From the NCBI GenBank assembly GCA_012519705.1, contig JAAYPR010000001.1:1-64000 (forward strand): 64,000 nucleotides of DNA, read 5' to 3'. The translations under genes and the position numbers were made by a program. This document shows, one piece after another, positions 35,241 through 44,073 of this stretch. The first letter of the stretch is position 1. The number at the start of each line of letters is the position of its first letter. The notes under the pieces are model-generated. The model did no database searches and had not been told where the DNA came from. It saw only the letters and a list, made by a program, of their open reading frames with translations. This DNA comes from Campylobacteraceae bacterium (GTDB lineage: Bacteria > Campylobacterota > Campylobacteria > Campylobacterales > Campylobacteraceae).

Positions 35241-35830
35241 TGTCATACTATATACCTTACGTTGTAGAAAAAACTAGCAGAGGTGAGAGAAGTTATGATA
35301 TCTACTCACGCCTTTTAAAAGATAGGATCATCATGCTAAGTGGCGAGATAAACGACCAAGTGGCAAGTTCTATTGTCTCTCAGCTTCTATTTTTAGAGGC
35401 TGAAGACCCTGAAAAAGATATCTATCTTTATATCAACAGCCCAGGCGGAGTTGTAACAAGTGGGCTAAGTATCTATGACACTATGAACTACATAAGACCA
35501 GATGTTAGCACGATTTGTATCGGGCAAGCTGCTTCTATGGGGGCGTTTTTACTAAGTTCTGGAGCAAAGGGCAAAAGATTTGCTCTTCCAAACTCAAGGA
35601 TTATGATTCACCAGCCACTTGGCGGAGCTCAAGGTCAAGCAACTGATATAGAAATTCAAGCAAAAGAAATTCTTAGAATCAAGCAAATTTTAAATGAAAT
35701 TTTGGCTATTAATACTGGCAAAGAGATAACTGAGCTTGAAAAAGATACCGATAGAGATAATTTTATGAGTGCTAAAGAAGCGGTTGAGTACGGACTTATA
35801 GATAAAGTTTTAGATAAAAGTGCGAAATAA
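35240..35830 (+). CDS. clpP: ATP-dependent Clp protease proteolytic subunit
   Basis: A 196-residue serine peptidase. Catalytic Ser is about 99 in [12 protein letters not shown] and His about 124 in [10 protein letters not shown]; the Asp follows in the last 30 residues ([10 protein letters not shown]). It forms the tetradecameric barrel used with ClpX or ClpA, neither of which is in this window. Starts in the tig stop codon (TAATG). Confidence 0.97.
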   Translation: MSYYIPYVVEKTSRGERSYDIYSRLLKDRIIMLSGEINDQVASSIVSQLLFLEAEDPEKDIYLYINSPGGVVTSGLSIYDTMNYIRPDVSTICIGQAASMGAFLLSSGAKGKRFALPNSRIMIHQPLGGAQGQATDIEIQAKEILRIKQILNEILAINTGKEITELEKDTDRDNFMSAKEAVEYGLIDKVLDKSAK

Positions 35831-35846
35831 CAAGAGGCAAAAGTAG

Positions 35847-36368
35847 ATGATTTTAGATGTTTTAACATATCCTGATAAAAGGCTTTATGAAAAGTCAAAG
35901 AAAGTTGAAGTTTTTGATGAGAGCTTGCATAAATTTCTAGATGATATGTATGAAACTATGGTTGAGTATAAAGGTATCGGACTTGCTGCCATTCAAGTTG
36001 GAAAGCCAATAAGAGCTTTGATAGTAAATTTAGTAAATGAAGAAGGCGTTCAAGACAAGGCTGATTTACTAGAGATAATAAACCCTGAAATTTTAGAAAA
36101 AAGTGGTGAAATTTGTTATCAAGAAGGGTGTCTTTCTGTGCCTGAGTTTTTTGAAGATGTTACTAGACCAAGCGATATAGTGGTTAGGTATCAAGATAGA
36201 GATGGAAATTTCCACGAGATCGCGGCAAGCGAGCTTTTAGCGGTTTGTATCCAGCATGAAATCGACCACCTAAACGGACATCTTTTTATAGAAAAAATTA
36301 GTTATAAAAGTAAAAAAAGATTTAGCAAAGAGTATAAGAAAATTCTAAAAGAACAAAAAGCAGTATGA
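35847..36368 (+). CDS. def: Peptide deformylase
   Basis: A 173-residue metalloenzyme that removes the formyl group from nascent proteins. The three motifs are present: GIGLAAIQVG, EGCLSVPE with the metal Cys, and QHEIDHLNG with the HEXXH. The stop overlaps the ComM-like gene by 4 nt (ATGA). The C-terminal Lys-rich tail after KISYKSKK is common in this group. Confidence 0.97.
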   Translation: MILDVLTYPDKRLYEKSKKVEVFDESLHKFLDDMYETMVEYKGIGLAAIQVGKPIRALIVNLVNEEGVQDKADLLEIINPEILEKSGEICYQEGCLSVPEFFEDVTRPSDIVVRYQDRDGNFHEIAASELLAVCIQHEIDHLNGHLFIEKISYKSKKRFSKEYKKILKEQKAV

Positions 36369-37882
36369 AATCTTTAAGATGTGCTAGTTTTAGCGATGAA
36401 CTTAGTGTTGTTAAAATAGAGTCATCTTTTCTGCGTGGACTTCCGAGTTTTCATATCATAGGACTTGCAAACACGACGATAAAAGAGAGTGAAAACCGTA
36501 TAAAATCCTCTCTTTTATCTCTAAATATCACGCCCCCGCCACAAAAAATAGTTATAAACCTCTCTCCATCAGATGTCCCAAAAAGAGGAAGCCATTTTGA
36601 CTTAGCGATAGCGATTTTAATAGCTTTACAAAAAGAGAGCTTTGATGAGAGCTTTTTTGTTTTTGGAGAGCTTGGGTTAAGTGGGGAAGTAAAAAGCACA
36701 AACTCACTTTTTTCGGTTCTACTTTTTTTAAGTGAGAGAGTTAAATTTGCCAAAGTTTTAGTTCCTAAATCTATCGCTTTAAAAGCGGCAACTATCCCAA
36801 ATTTCCAAGTTTTTGCTATTTCAAATTTAGAAGAGGGACTAAATTTCTTTAAAGATGAAGAGTTTAGAAAAGCTTGCTTCATAGAGTCATCTCACCCACT
36901 TTTTGACAACACCATTGAGATAAATGGCTCTAAATTTGTACCAAATTTAGACTTTCAGCTAGATTTCAAAGATATAAAAGGGCAAATCAGAGCCAAAAGA
37001 GCTAGTCTAATCGCGGCCTCTGGCATGCACAATATCTTGTTTGAAGGAAGTCCAGGATGTGGAAAAAGTATGTGTGCAAAAAGGCTAGTTTATATCCTAC
37101 CACCGCAAAATGAAAAAGAGATAATGCTAAGCACCGCTTATGAGTCACTAAACAACAAAGATGTTGAGTTTAGTTCCATTCGCCCATTTAGAAGCCCGCA
37201 CCACACATCTACAAGAAGCTCTATTTTTGGGGGTGGCTCTCACACTGCTAGGATTGGTGAAGTTGCTTTGGCAAATGGTGGGGTGCTGTTTTTTGATGAG
37301 TTTCCACATTTTGGTAAAAATATTTTAGAAAGCCTAAGAGAGCCTTTGGAAGATAATAAAATCCTAATCTCAAGAGTAAACTCAAAAGTAGAGTATAAAA
37401 CAAAGTTTTTGTTTGTCGCTGCTCAAAACCCCTGCCCATGCGGAAATCTCTTTAGTAAAAATGTTAGCTGTATCTGCTCAGAAACTGAGATAAAACGCTA
37501 TAAAAGTACTATCTCATCGGCACTTTTAGATAGAATAGATCTCTATGTTGCGATGGATGAGGTTAGCAAGGATGATAAAAGTACCATTTCTAGCAAAGAG
37601 ATGAGCGGACAAGTTTTAGAAGTTTTTAAAACTCAAACTCTAAGAGGGCAGAGCGAGTTAAATGGAAAGCTAAGCGATAAAGAGTTAAACGAGTTTTGCA
37701 TTTTAGATAAAGCTGCCAAAAACACTCTTGATGATGCGATTTTGAAATTTAACCTCTCTCAAAGAGGGATTAATAAAACCCTAAAAGTTGCTAGAACTAT
37801 AGCTGACTTAGACGCTAAAGAGGTGATTTCTAAAACTCATATAATGGAGAGTCTTAGCTTTAGAATTAGGGAAATTTTATAA
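36365..37882 (+). CDS. YifB/ComM-family AAA+ (Mg-chelatase-like) ATPase
   Basis: A 505-residue protein with the YifB layout: an N-terminal Lon-like domain (FHIIGLANTTIKESENRIKSS), the AAA core with Walker A EGSPGCGKSMCAKR (about 225), RPFRSPHHTSTRSS, Walker B GVLFFDEFPHF and a Cys cluster PCPCGN...CIC before the sensor SALLDRIDLYV. ComM homologues promote branch migration during natural transformation, which is a plausible role here. Overlaps def. Confidence 0.88.
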   Translation: MKSLRCASFSDELSVVKIESSFLRGLPSFHIIGLANTTIKESENRIKSSLLSLNITPPPQKIVINLSPSDVPKRGSHFDLAIAILIALQKESFDESFFVFGELGLSGEVKSTNSLFSVLLFLSERVKFAKVLVPKSIALKAATIPNFQVFAISNLEEGLNFFKDEEFRKACFIESSHPLFDNTIEINGSKFVPNLDFQLDFKDIKGQIRAKRASLIAASGMHNILFEGSPGCGKSMCAKRLVYILPPQNEKEIMLSTAYESLNNKDVEFSSIRPFRSPHHTSTRSSIFGGGSHTARIGEVALANGGVLFFDEFPHFGKNILESLREPLEDNKILISRVNSKVEYKTKFLFVAAQNPCPCGNLFSKNVSCICSETEIKRYKSTISSALLDRIDLYVAMDEVSKDDKSTISSKEMSGQVLEVFKTQTLRGQSELNGKLSDKELNEFCILDKAAKNTLDDAILKFNLSQRGINKTLKVARTIADLDAKEVISKTHIMESLSFRIREIL

Positions 37883-37906
37883 ATTTTTAATGCAAAAGGA
37901 AGCGTG

Positions 37907-39295
37907 ATGAAAAAACTATATTTTGATACAGATAAGCTAGACAGAAGATGTATAGACGAACTTGGGATGAGTGAGTGGCTTTTACAAGAAAACGCTGCCG
38001 CAAAAGTAGAGCAAACGATAAGAGAGAAGCTTCCTGTTAGTAGCAAAGTGTTAGTAGTGTGTGGCGGTGGAAACAACGGAGCTGATGGCATCGCGGTAGC
38101 TAGGAGAATTTACCCAGACTATAACGTGAGCATTATGTTAGTTAGCGAAAAACTAAATTTAATGGTAAGAGAGCAACTTGACATCGCCAAAAAAGTTGGA
38201 GTGAGCCTAGTAAAGAATGAAGTAGAAAATATAAGCGGTTATCACTGCTATGTAGATGCAATATTTGGAAGTGGGCTAAATAAAGAGTTAAGCGGGGAAA
38301 TAACCGAGATAATAGACGCTCTAAACCATCAAAAAGGACTAAAAATAGCTGTTGATTTTCCAAGTGGGGTTGAAAAATCAGGAGTTATTAGAAGTAGGGC
38401 TTTTATAGCTGACACTACAGTTTCGATGGGAGCGATGAATGTGGGGTTGTTTTTAGACCAAGCAAAAGATTTTGTTGGACGCATTGAACTAGCAAATTTA
38501 GGCATAACTAACACTAAATTTAGTGAGTTAGAAACGGACTATTTTTTACTTGAAAGTAGCGATATGATGCTTCCATTTAGGTTTATACAAGACTCACATA
38601 AAGGCGACTATGGACATCTTTACGTGATAAGTGGAGATATGAAAGGGGCAAGTGAAATTTGTGGTCTTGCTGCTAACGCTATCGGAGCTGGGTTAGTTAG
38701 TATCGTTAGTGATGAGAGGGTTGGAAGTGCGATTCTTATGCAAAAACGCTCTTTTCACGACGCGAAATTTGTAGTGGCAGGCTGCGGGCTAGGGAGTAGT
38801 TATATAAGTCTTGATAAACTAACTAACAAAACCTGCGTTATAGATGCGGATTTATGCTATGACGCTGGCATTATAAACTTACTTGAAAACAACCCAAACA
38901 TAGTTATCACACCACATCCAAAAGAGTTTGTAAGCTTACTAAGACTTGCTAACATTGCAGATGTTAGTGTTAGTGAGTTGCAAGATAGACGGTTTGAACT
39001 TGCAAAAGAGTGGAGTTTGAAATTTGAAAGCGTTCTTGTGCTAAAAGGAGCTAACACGATAATCGCCCATAAAGGAAAGCTCTACATCTCAAATTTAGGA
39101 ACAAATGTTTTAGCCAAAGGCGGAAGCGGGGACACTCTAGCTGGGTTTATAGGTGGGCTTTTAGCTCAAGGATATAGCACGCTAGATGCAGCGATAACTG
39201 GAGTGTTAGCCCACTCTTTAGCTGGGGTGAAATTTAGTAAAAACTCATATTCGCTAACACCACTTGATATCATAGAATCTGTGAAAAATTTATAA
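37907..39295 (+). CDS. nnrD: Bifunctional NAD(P)H-hydrate repair enzyme
   Basis: About 462 residues. The N-terminal YjeF epimerase domain (about 1-200) has VVCGGGNNGADGIAVA and AVDFPSGV; the C-terminal ADP-dependent dehydratase domain (about 220-460) has VITPHPKEF and AKGGSGDTLAGFIGGLLAQG. Together they repair hydrated NADH and NADPH. The ORF track begins one codon earlier at GTG; ATG 37907 has AAGGA at better spacing. Confidence 0.93.
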   Translation: MKKLYFDTDKLDRRCIDELGMSEWLLQENAAAKVEQTIREKLPVSSKVLVVCGGGNNGADGIAVARRIYPDYNVSIMLVSEKLNLMVREQLDIAKKVGVSLVKNEVENISGYHCYVDAIFGSGLNKELSGEITEIIDALNHQKGLKIAVDFPSGVEKSGVIRSRAFIADTTVSMGAMNVGLFLDQAKDFVGRIELANLGITNTKFSELETDYFLLESSDMMLPFRFIQDSHKGDYGHLYVISGDMKGASEICGLAANAIGAGLVSIVSDERVGSAILMQKRSFHDAKFVVAGCGLGSSYISLDKLTNKTCVIDADLCYDAGIINLLENNPNIVITPHPKEFVSLLRLANIADVSVSELQDRRFELAKEWSLKFESVLVLKGANTIIAHKGKLYISNLGTNVLAKGGSGDTLAGFIGGLLAQGYSTLDAAITGVLAHSLAGVKFSKNSYSLTPLDIIESVKNL

Positions 39296-39314
39296 AAACA
39301 TTACAAATTTTAGG

Positions 39315-39320
39315 TAAAAT
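39315..39320 (+). promoter_or_regulatory. Possible -10 box of the TerC-family gene
   Basis: TAAAAT in TTTTAGGTAAAATTAC, 31 nt before the ATG. One mismatch to consensus; placement is tentative. Confidence 0.4.
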
Positions 39321-39351
39321 TACAAGTTTAAATTTTTAAAAAAGGATAATT

Positions 39352-40074
39352 ATGTTTGAATGGATGGCATCGCCCGAAGCGTGGGTGAGTCTTTTTACAC
39401 TTATTGGGTTAGAGATAGTTTTAGGGATTGATAATATCATCTTTATAGCGATACTTTGCGGAAAGCTTCCTGAGGAGCAAAGAGATAGAGCTCGTATTAT
39501 GGGCCTTGCTTTTGCGATGATAACTAGAATCATGCTATTATTTAGCCTGTTCTGGATTATGAAATTAACAGCACCTCTGTTTAGCGTTTTTGGGATGGAA
39601 ATTTCGGGTAGAGATTTGATTCTCATCATCGGGGGACTTTTCTTAATATGGAAGTCCACAACCGAAATCGGCTCAAATGTTAGAGGTGAAACTCACGAGC
39701 AGTTAGTTAGCGATAAACCTGCTAAATTTGGTGTTATTATCGTTCAAATTGCGATTTTAGATATTGTTTTCTCACTAGATAGCGTTATAACGGCAGTTGG
39801 TATGGCTAACCACCTTGAGATTATGGTTATAGCTGTTGTTGTTGCTGTTGGGGTGATGATGGTTGCAAGTGGTTCGATAAGTAGATTTGTTGATAATAAC
39901 CCAACTATTAAAATCTTAGCTCTTTCGTTCTTGATCATCGTTGGTGTGGCGTTAGTAGCTGACGGGCTTGACTTCCACATACCAAAAGGTTATATTTACT
40001 TCTCTATGGCGTTCTCGCTTGCTGTTGAGATGATAAATATCAGAATAAGAAATAAGAAAAATGCCCAAAAATGA
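39352..40074 (+). CDS. TerC-family integral membrane protein
   Basis: A 240-residue membrane protein with about seven helices. The two Asp-bearing repeats typical of TerC are EIVLGIDNIIFIAIL near residue 25 and AILDIVFSLDSVITAVGM near residue 145. Homologues take part in metal ion (often Mn) handling or tellurite resistance, and some export metal during secretion. MntP lies elsewhere in the window. Its last 14 nt overlap the next membrane-protein gene. Confidence 0.88.
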   Translation: MFEWMASPEAWVSLFTLIGLEIVLGIDNIIFIAILCGKLPEEQRDRARIMGLAFAMITRIMLLFSLFWIMKLTAPLFSVFGMEISGRDLILIIGGLFLIWKSTTEIGSNVRGETHEQLVSDKPAKFGVIIVQIAILDIVFSLDSVITAVGMANHLEIMVIAVVVAVGVMMVASGSISRFVDNNPTIKILALSFLIIVGVALVADGLDFHIPKGYIYFSMAFSLAVEMINIRIRNKKNAQK

Positions 40075-40561
40075 AGTAATTTATAAATTTATAATACTAC
40101 TTCTACTTTTTATCTTAGCCATAACTATAACGCTAACAGCCTTAATGTTTGTTAGCGGGAGTTATGGCTTATACGCTCTTCATATCCACAAATTTAGCGG
40201 AGTTTTGTTTTTGTTTGTTATGGCTTTGCATATCTTAACAAGGCGAGATAAGCTTAAAAAAATAACTACTGAGTTTATCAAAATCATAACTTCTAAAAAT
40301 AGAAGAGTTTATATCGACTCTGATGAGATAGCAAGTAAATACTCAAATTTAACTCTTAGCGAAACACTTCAAACTCTAGATATAAAAAAGAGTGATATCA
40401 AACCTTTGTTTGAGAAATATGACATTAAATTTCAAGCAGATGAGTTAATAAGTGAAATTGCAACTAAAAATAAAAGAAAAGAGATAAGCCTTTTTGCTCT
40501 CTTGTTAGAGGCTAAATTTGAAGCAAATTTAAAAAACAGCACTTCTAAAAATCCTATATAA
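40061..40561 (+). CDS. Small two-helix membrane protein, possibly DUF4405-like
   Basis: A 166-residue protein with two N-terminal transmembrane helices (about 9-32 and 42-60) followed by about 100 charged cytosolic residues. Histidines in LHIHKFSG and ALHILTRR sit at helix ends in a pattern like the heme-binding DUF4405 group, but this is a weak match. It overlaps the TerC-family gene by 14 nt, so they are cotranslated. Function unknown. Confidence 0.5.
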   Translation: MPKNEVIYKFIILLLLFILAITITLTALMFVSGSYGLYALHIHKFSGVLFLFVMALHILTRRDKLKKITTEFIKIITSKNRRVYIDSDEIASKYSNLTLSETLQTLDIKKSDIKPLFEKYDIKFQADELISEIATKNKRKEISLFALLLEAKFEANLKNSTSKNPI

Positions 40562-40583
40562 CTTCTATTTAAGTAAAATTTAG

Positions 40584-40707
40584 TAGAATTCATTTTTGGA
40601 AAATCAGAAAATATGTAGCATAATCTGTTTTCTTTGTGACTAAGGCTACCGGAGTTTTTCAAAAATCTCACTTCCTACTCACAAATCATCATCACAAAGG
40701 AAATTTC
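40584..40707 (+). promoter_or_regulatory. Promoter and about 110-nt leader of the uracil permease gene
   Basis: A TAGAAT box at 40584-40589 (second candidate CATAAT at 40618) precedes an unusually long leader for this compact genome. It can form a hairpin with arms GAAAA-CAGA/TCTG-TTTTC (about 40600-40634), followed by a GGCTACCGGAG segment and a T run. It could be an attenuator, but I match it to no known riboswitch class. Confidence 0.4.
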
Positions 40708-41967
40708 ATGGAATCAACCGAGTATAAATTTAGGTTTAGAGACGCCATTTTAGGGGCTCAGTTTTTGTTTGTAGCATTTGGTGCTTTGGTGCTGATGCCC
40801 ATTTTATGCGGTCTTGATATAAGCGTAGCACTTTTTACAGCAGGGCTTGGAACGCTAATATTCCAGTTTATTTGCCGTGAAAAAGTAGTTCCGATATTTT
40901 TAGCAAGTAGTTTTGCTTTCATCGCTCCGATTGCTTTTGCGGTCGATAAATGGGGACTTCCGACAGCTATGGGAGGCGTGTTTTTTGCGGGAGTTGTGTA
41001 TAGTTTGTTTGGGGTATTTATCAAATTCAAAGGTAGAAGTTTTATAGACAAATACTTACCGCCTATCGTAGTTGGGCCTGTGATTATGACGATAGGCTTG
41101 GTTTTAAGCCCATCAGCTGTTTCTATGGCGATGGCAAGCGGTGACTCACTAGCGGCGTATCAAGCACTAAATCCAAACTTTACTCAAAATAGCTCTATGA
41201 TAGTAGCTGGCATCTCACTTTTAGTAACGTTACTTTCTATAATGTTTGCAAAAGGGATGTTAAAACTCATACCTATTTTATGTGGTGTGGTAGCTGGATA
41301 TATAGCCTCTTATTTTTACGGTATTATAGACTTTACCCCTGTAAAAGAGGCTTCTTGGTTTGCTGTGCCAAACTTTACAGCACCTAAATTTGAACTAGAT
41401 GCGATACTTTATATGATACCAGTTGTCATAGCCCCTATAATCGAGCATATCGGAAACGTTATAGCCATAAGCAACGTTACAGGCTATGACTATACAAAAA
41501 AACCAGGACTTCATAAAACTATCTTTGGAGACGGTGTTGCGACAAGTGTGGCAGCTCTTCTTGCAGGACCACCGTGCACAACTTACGCAGAAGTTACAGG
41601 TGCGGTTAGACTAACAAGAGCTTTTAACCCAGCCATTATGACTTGGGCGGCGATAGTTGCGATAATGTTAGCGTTTATTGGAAAACTTGGAGCATTAATC
41701 GCTACCATTCCAGCGTGTGTTTTAGGCGGCATTATGATTTTACTATTTGGGATAATCGCAAGCGTTGGTATGGAAACCTTGATAAAAAACCAAGTCGATA
41801 TGGATGAACCAAGAAATATGGTGATAATCGCTCTTGTATTAGTTCCAGCACTTGGTGGGATGGTGCTTGACTTTGGGTTTGCGACATTTTCACAAATAGG
41901 ACTTGGAGCGATAATCGGGGTTATTTTAAACCTAGTTTTACCGCACTCTAAAAAAGAGGAAAATTAA
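40708..41967 (+). CDS. uraA: Uracil permease (NCS2 family)
   Basis: A 419-residue nucleobase:proton symporter with about 14 helices. UraA-type signatures are IIEHIGNVIAISNVTG and GDGVATSVAALLAGPPCTTYAEVTGAV, the substrate-binding region; Glu in IIEHIG is the expected ligand. The ORF track includes 24 extra residues from the leader; ATG 40708 with AAAGGAAA is preferred. Xanthine transport cannot be excluded. Followed after 4 nt by a phosphoesterase gene. Confidence 0.85.
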   Translation: MESTEYKFRFRDAILGAQFLFVAFGALVLMPILCGLDISVALFTAGLGTLIFQFICREKVVPIFLASSFAFIAPIAFAVDKWGLPTAMGGVFFAGVVYSLFGVFIKFKGRSFIDKYLPPIVVGPVIMTIGLVLSPSAVSMAMASGDSLAAYQALNPNFTQNSSMIVAGISLLVTLLSIMFAKGMLKLIPILCGVVAGYIASYFYGIIDFTPVKEASWFAVPNFTAPKFELDAILYMIPVVIAPIIEHIGNVIAISNVTGYDYTKKPGLHKTIFGDGVATSVAALLAGPPCTTYAEVTGAVRLTRAFNPAIMTWAAIVAIMLAFIGKLGALIATIPACVLGGIMILLFGIIASVGMETLIKNQVDMDEPRNMVIIALVLVPALGGMVLDFGFATFSQIGLGAIIGVILNLVLPHSKKEEN

Positions 41968-41971
41968 AAGC

Positions 41972-42640
41972 TTGGGTAGAGTCTTTTTCACATCAGACCT
42001 TCACTTTGGACATAGTAATATCATAAAATACTCTCCTTTTTTTAGGAAGTTTAAAAGTGCTGATGAGATGGACGAGGCTCTTGTGAATTTATGGAATGAA
42101 ACTATAAAGCCTGATGATATAGTTTATAATCTAGGCGATGTTTCATTTCATAGGCGTACTAGCGACATCAAAAAAGTTTTAAGAAGGCTTAATGGGCATC
42201 ATATCTTAATCCTTGGAAATCACGACGGGCTTATTAGAGATAGCATGGACTCTTTTTTAAAAGAGAAAAAAGATGATGGAAACAGGCTCTTTGATGAGAT
42301 AGTTTGCTATAAAGAAATTTCTCTTATGGATAGCGGGGAAAAATGCCATAAATTCGTGCTTTTTCACTATCCTATCCTTGAGTGGAGTGGGGCACATGAT
42401 GGAACTATCCATCTCTACGGACATCTTCACGATGAGCTAGCTAGTATAAAAGGTAGGGCTTTGAATGTTGGCTATGATTTGCATGGAAAGTTTTTAACCA
42501 TTGATGAGGTAGTTGAGCATGTTGGGGATATAGAGCCACTTGGCATTAGGAAAAACAAGCTTTTAGATAACGGCGACACTGTGGAAACTAGAAAATATAC
42601 CGTTAAGAATTTGATAAAAGAGATAAATCAAAATAGTTAA
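41972..42640 (+). CDS. Metallophosphoesterase
   Basis: A 222-residue calcineurin-like phosphoesterase starting at TTG, with all metal-site motifs: SDLHFGHSNI, NLGDVSFH, LGNHDG, FHYPI and GHLHDE. The substrate is unknown; stand-alone members act on phosphodiesters or phosphoproteins. It is 4 nt after uraA, so probably cotranscribed, and its 3' end overlaps the convergent exported-protein gene by 4 nt. Confidence 0.88.
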   Translation: MGRVFFTSDLHFGHSNIIKYSPFFRKFKSADEMDEALVNLWNETIKPDDIVYNLGDVSFHRRTSDIKKVLRRLNGHHILILGNHDGLIRDSMDSFLKEKKDDGNRLFDEIVCYKEISLMDSGEKCHKFVLFHYPILEWSGAHDGTIHLYGHLHDELASIKGRALNVGYDLHGKFLTIDEVVEHVGDIEPLGIRKNKLLDNGDTVETRKYTVKNLIKEINQNS

Positions 42641-43419
42641 AAACCATCTTTTATTTCACCTAAATTTCCACCTTTTATGGCGTAGCTAGGCTCTGAGCTC
42701 AATAGCGTGTCGCCTAAAACTTTAGAAGCATTATCTCTTTGGATTATTTTAGTTGGCTCTCTATACTCTTCTCTTTTGTGGTTTGGTCTGCGTGGTTCTT
42801 GTGGCTTTTTTAAATTTAAAAGGTCACTATAAGTTCTAACAGGCTCATGGTAATCTCTTGGTATTCTTCTTGGCTTATAGCGTCTAGCTTCTCTATAATC
42901 CGACTCAAAATTTCCATTATCCCAGCCATAGTTTATTTCAAAGCTTAAACCGTTGTTATTGACTCTAAAATTTTGCCTATAATACTCTCTAGGATACCTT
43001 TCAGGCTCGTAAATATAGTATTTTTTAACTATAACTGATCTTTCTTGCTTGATGGTTTTTAGTTTTGTTTGAGCTATTTCTGTGTTTGGAGTTTCTTGCT
43101 TTTTGGTAATCTTTTCTTCAATTTTTGGCTTAGTTATTGTCTCTTGCTGAGTAGTTTCTTTGGGTTTTGGCTCGCTTTTTGATGGAGTATGTATAACTAT
43201 GAGCTTTTTATCGTTTTCTAAAATTCTAACATCTATTTTATTTCCATTTTTATCTACACAAGTAGCATTTGAGTTGTTTATAGAAATTATTTTAACAGGC
43301 TTTTCCTCTCCGCTGTCGTTTGTAGCTAAAATATAACTTCCCACATTAGGCTCGCCTTTGTAAAACCACTCTGCATTTAAACTGGCTAATAATATACATA
43401 GCAAAATTACTTTTTTCAT
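42637..43419 (-). CDS. Exported Arg/Pro-rich protein of unknown function
   Basis: 260 residues. A signal peptide (about 1-16, LLCILLASLNA) leads to a small beta-rich domain (about 17-75) and then a low-complexity Lys/Glu/Thr/Pro stretch, a Tyr/Arg/Pro-rich segment (YYIYEPERYPREYYRQ) and an Arg-rich region (RRYKPRRIPRDYHEPVR). No family is recognised. Its promoter carries a perfect GATAATGATTATC palindrome, so iron regulation is likely. The tail may bind the cell wall or a polyanion, but that is speculation. Confidence 0.65.
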   Translation of the reverse strand: MKKVILLCILLASLNAEWFYKGEPNVGSYILATNDSGEEKPVKIISINNSNATCVDKNGNKIDVRILENDKKLIVIHTPSKSEPKPKETTQQETITKPKIEEKITKKQETPNTEIAQTKLKTIKQERSVIVKKYYIYEPERYPREYYRQNFRVNNNGLSFEINYGWDNGNFESDYREARRYKPRRIPRDYHEPVRTYSDLLNLKKPQEPRRPNHKREEYREPTKIIQRDNASKVLGDTLLSSEPSYAIKGGNLGEIKDGF

Positions 43420-43436
43420 ATTTTTTCCTTTTAGGA

Positions 43437-43442
43437 ATTATA
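43437..43442 (-). promoter_or_regulatory. -10 box of the Arg/Pro-rich exported protein gene
   Basis: On the minus strand CTGTTATAATTCC supplies TATAAT 18 nt before the ATG. The Fur-like palindrome lies over the matching -35 position. Confidence 0.6.
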
Positions 43443-43452
43443 ACAGAGATGG

Positions 43453-43465
43453 GATAATGATTATC
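43453..43465. promoter_or_regulatory. Fur-box-like palindrome
   Basis: GATAATGATTATC is a perfect 6-1-6 inverted repeat, identical to the core of the classical Fur consensus. It lies 10-23 bp upstream of the -10 box of the Arg/Pro-rich exported protein gene, covering its -35 region. I found no comparably good site elsewhere in the window. Confidence 0.65.
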
Positions 43466-43507
43466 TAGAGAATAAGTTTAAAAAGTAAGAGTTTGGGAAT
43501 TGAAAAA

Positions 43508-43592
43508 TGGTGCGGATGAGAGGACTTGAACCTCCACGCCGTGAGGCACCAGATCCTAAGTCTGGCGTGTATGCCAATTTCACCACATCCGC
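43508..43592 (-). tRNA. tRNA-Leu (UAG)
   Basis: Minus-strand cloverleaf starting GCGGATGTGGTGAAATTGGC, with anticodon loop CTTAGGA (anticodon TAG), a long variable arm of class II, and an acceptor end CATCCGC-A-CCA. 85 nt including CCA. Last of the five-tRNA cluster. Confidence 0.97.
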
Positions 43593-43640
43593 GAATCAAA
43601 AGTGTAAGTTTATCTAAACTAAGCTTAAATAAACCAAAAA

Positions 43641-43717
<77 letters not shown>

Positions 43718-43734
43718 ATAAAAAACAAGTTAAA

Positions 43735-43811
43735 TGGTACGTCCGAAAGGACTTGAACCTTCAACCTACAGATCCGAAGTCTGTTGCTCTATCCAATTGA
43801 GCTACGAACGC
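43735..43811 (-). tRNA. tRNA-Arg (UCG)
   Basis: Minus-strand cloverleaf GCGTTCGTAGCTCAATTGG..., anticodon loop CTTCGGA (anticodon TCG), T arm GTTCAAGTC and encoded CCA. 77 nt. UCG in place of the more common ACG indicates a different decoding arrangement for CGN codons, or a second tRNA elsewhere. Confidence 0.96.
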
Positions 43812-43831
43812 AACAAACATCATTTAAAAAA

Positions 43832-43909
43832 TGGGGTGAGTAATGGGAATTGAACCCACGACCCTCAGGACCACAATCTGATGCTCTAACCAACTGAGCT
43901 ATACTCACC
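43832..43909 (-). tRNA. tRNA-His (GUG)
   Basis: Minus-strand cloverleaf beginning GGTGAGTATAGCTCAGTTGG with the extra 5' G (G-1) expected of histidine tRNA, anticodon loop TTGTGGT (anticodon GTG) and an acceptor end ACTCACC-CCA. 78 nt including G-1 and CCA. Confidence 0.97.
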
Positions 43910-43912
43910 AAA

Positions 43913-43989
<77 letters not shown>

Positions 43990-44034
43990 GAATTCAAAAC
44001 AGAGTTTTGCAATGCAAGTCTGAATGAAAGATGA

Positions 44035-44063
44035 ATTATACAAGAATTTTTTTATAATGTCAA
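44035..44063 (-). promoter_or_regulatory. Consensus promoter of the tRNA cluster
   Basis: On the minus strand TTGACA (44063-44058), a 17-nt spacer and TATAAT (44040-44035), exact matches to the vegetative consensus. It drives Pro-His-Arg-Arg-Leu and perhaps reads on into the exported-protein gene. Confidence 0.9.
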
Positions 44064-44073
44064 GGAAATTTTG

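Noticed and set aside
40636-40707. 24-codon upstream extension of the uracil permease
   Set aside because: His-rich, non-membrane sequence unlike the family; the ATG at 40708 has a good ribosome binding site.
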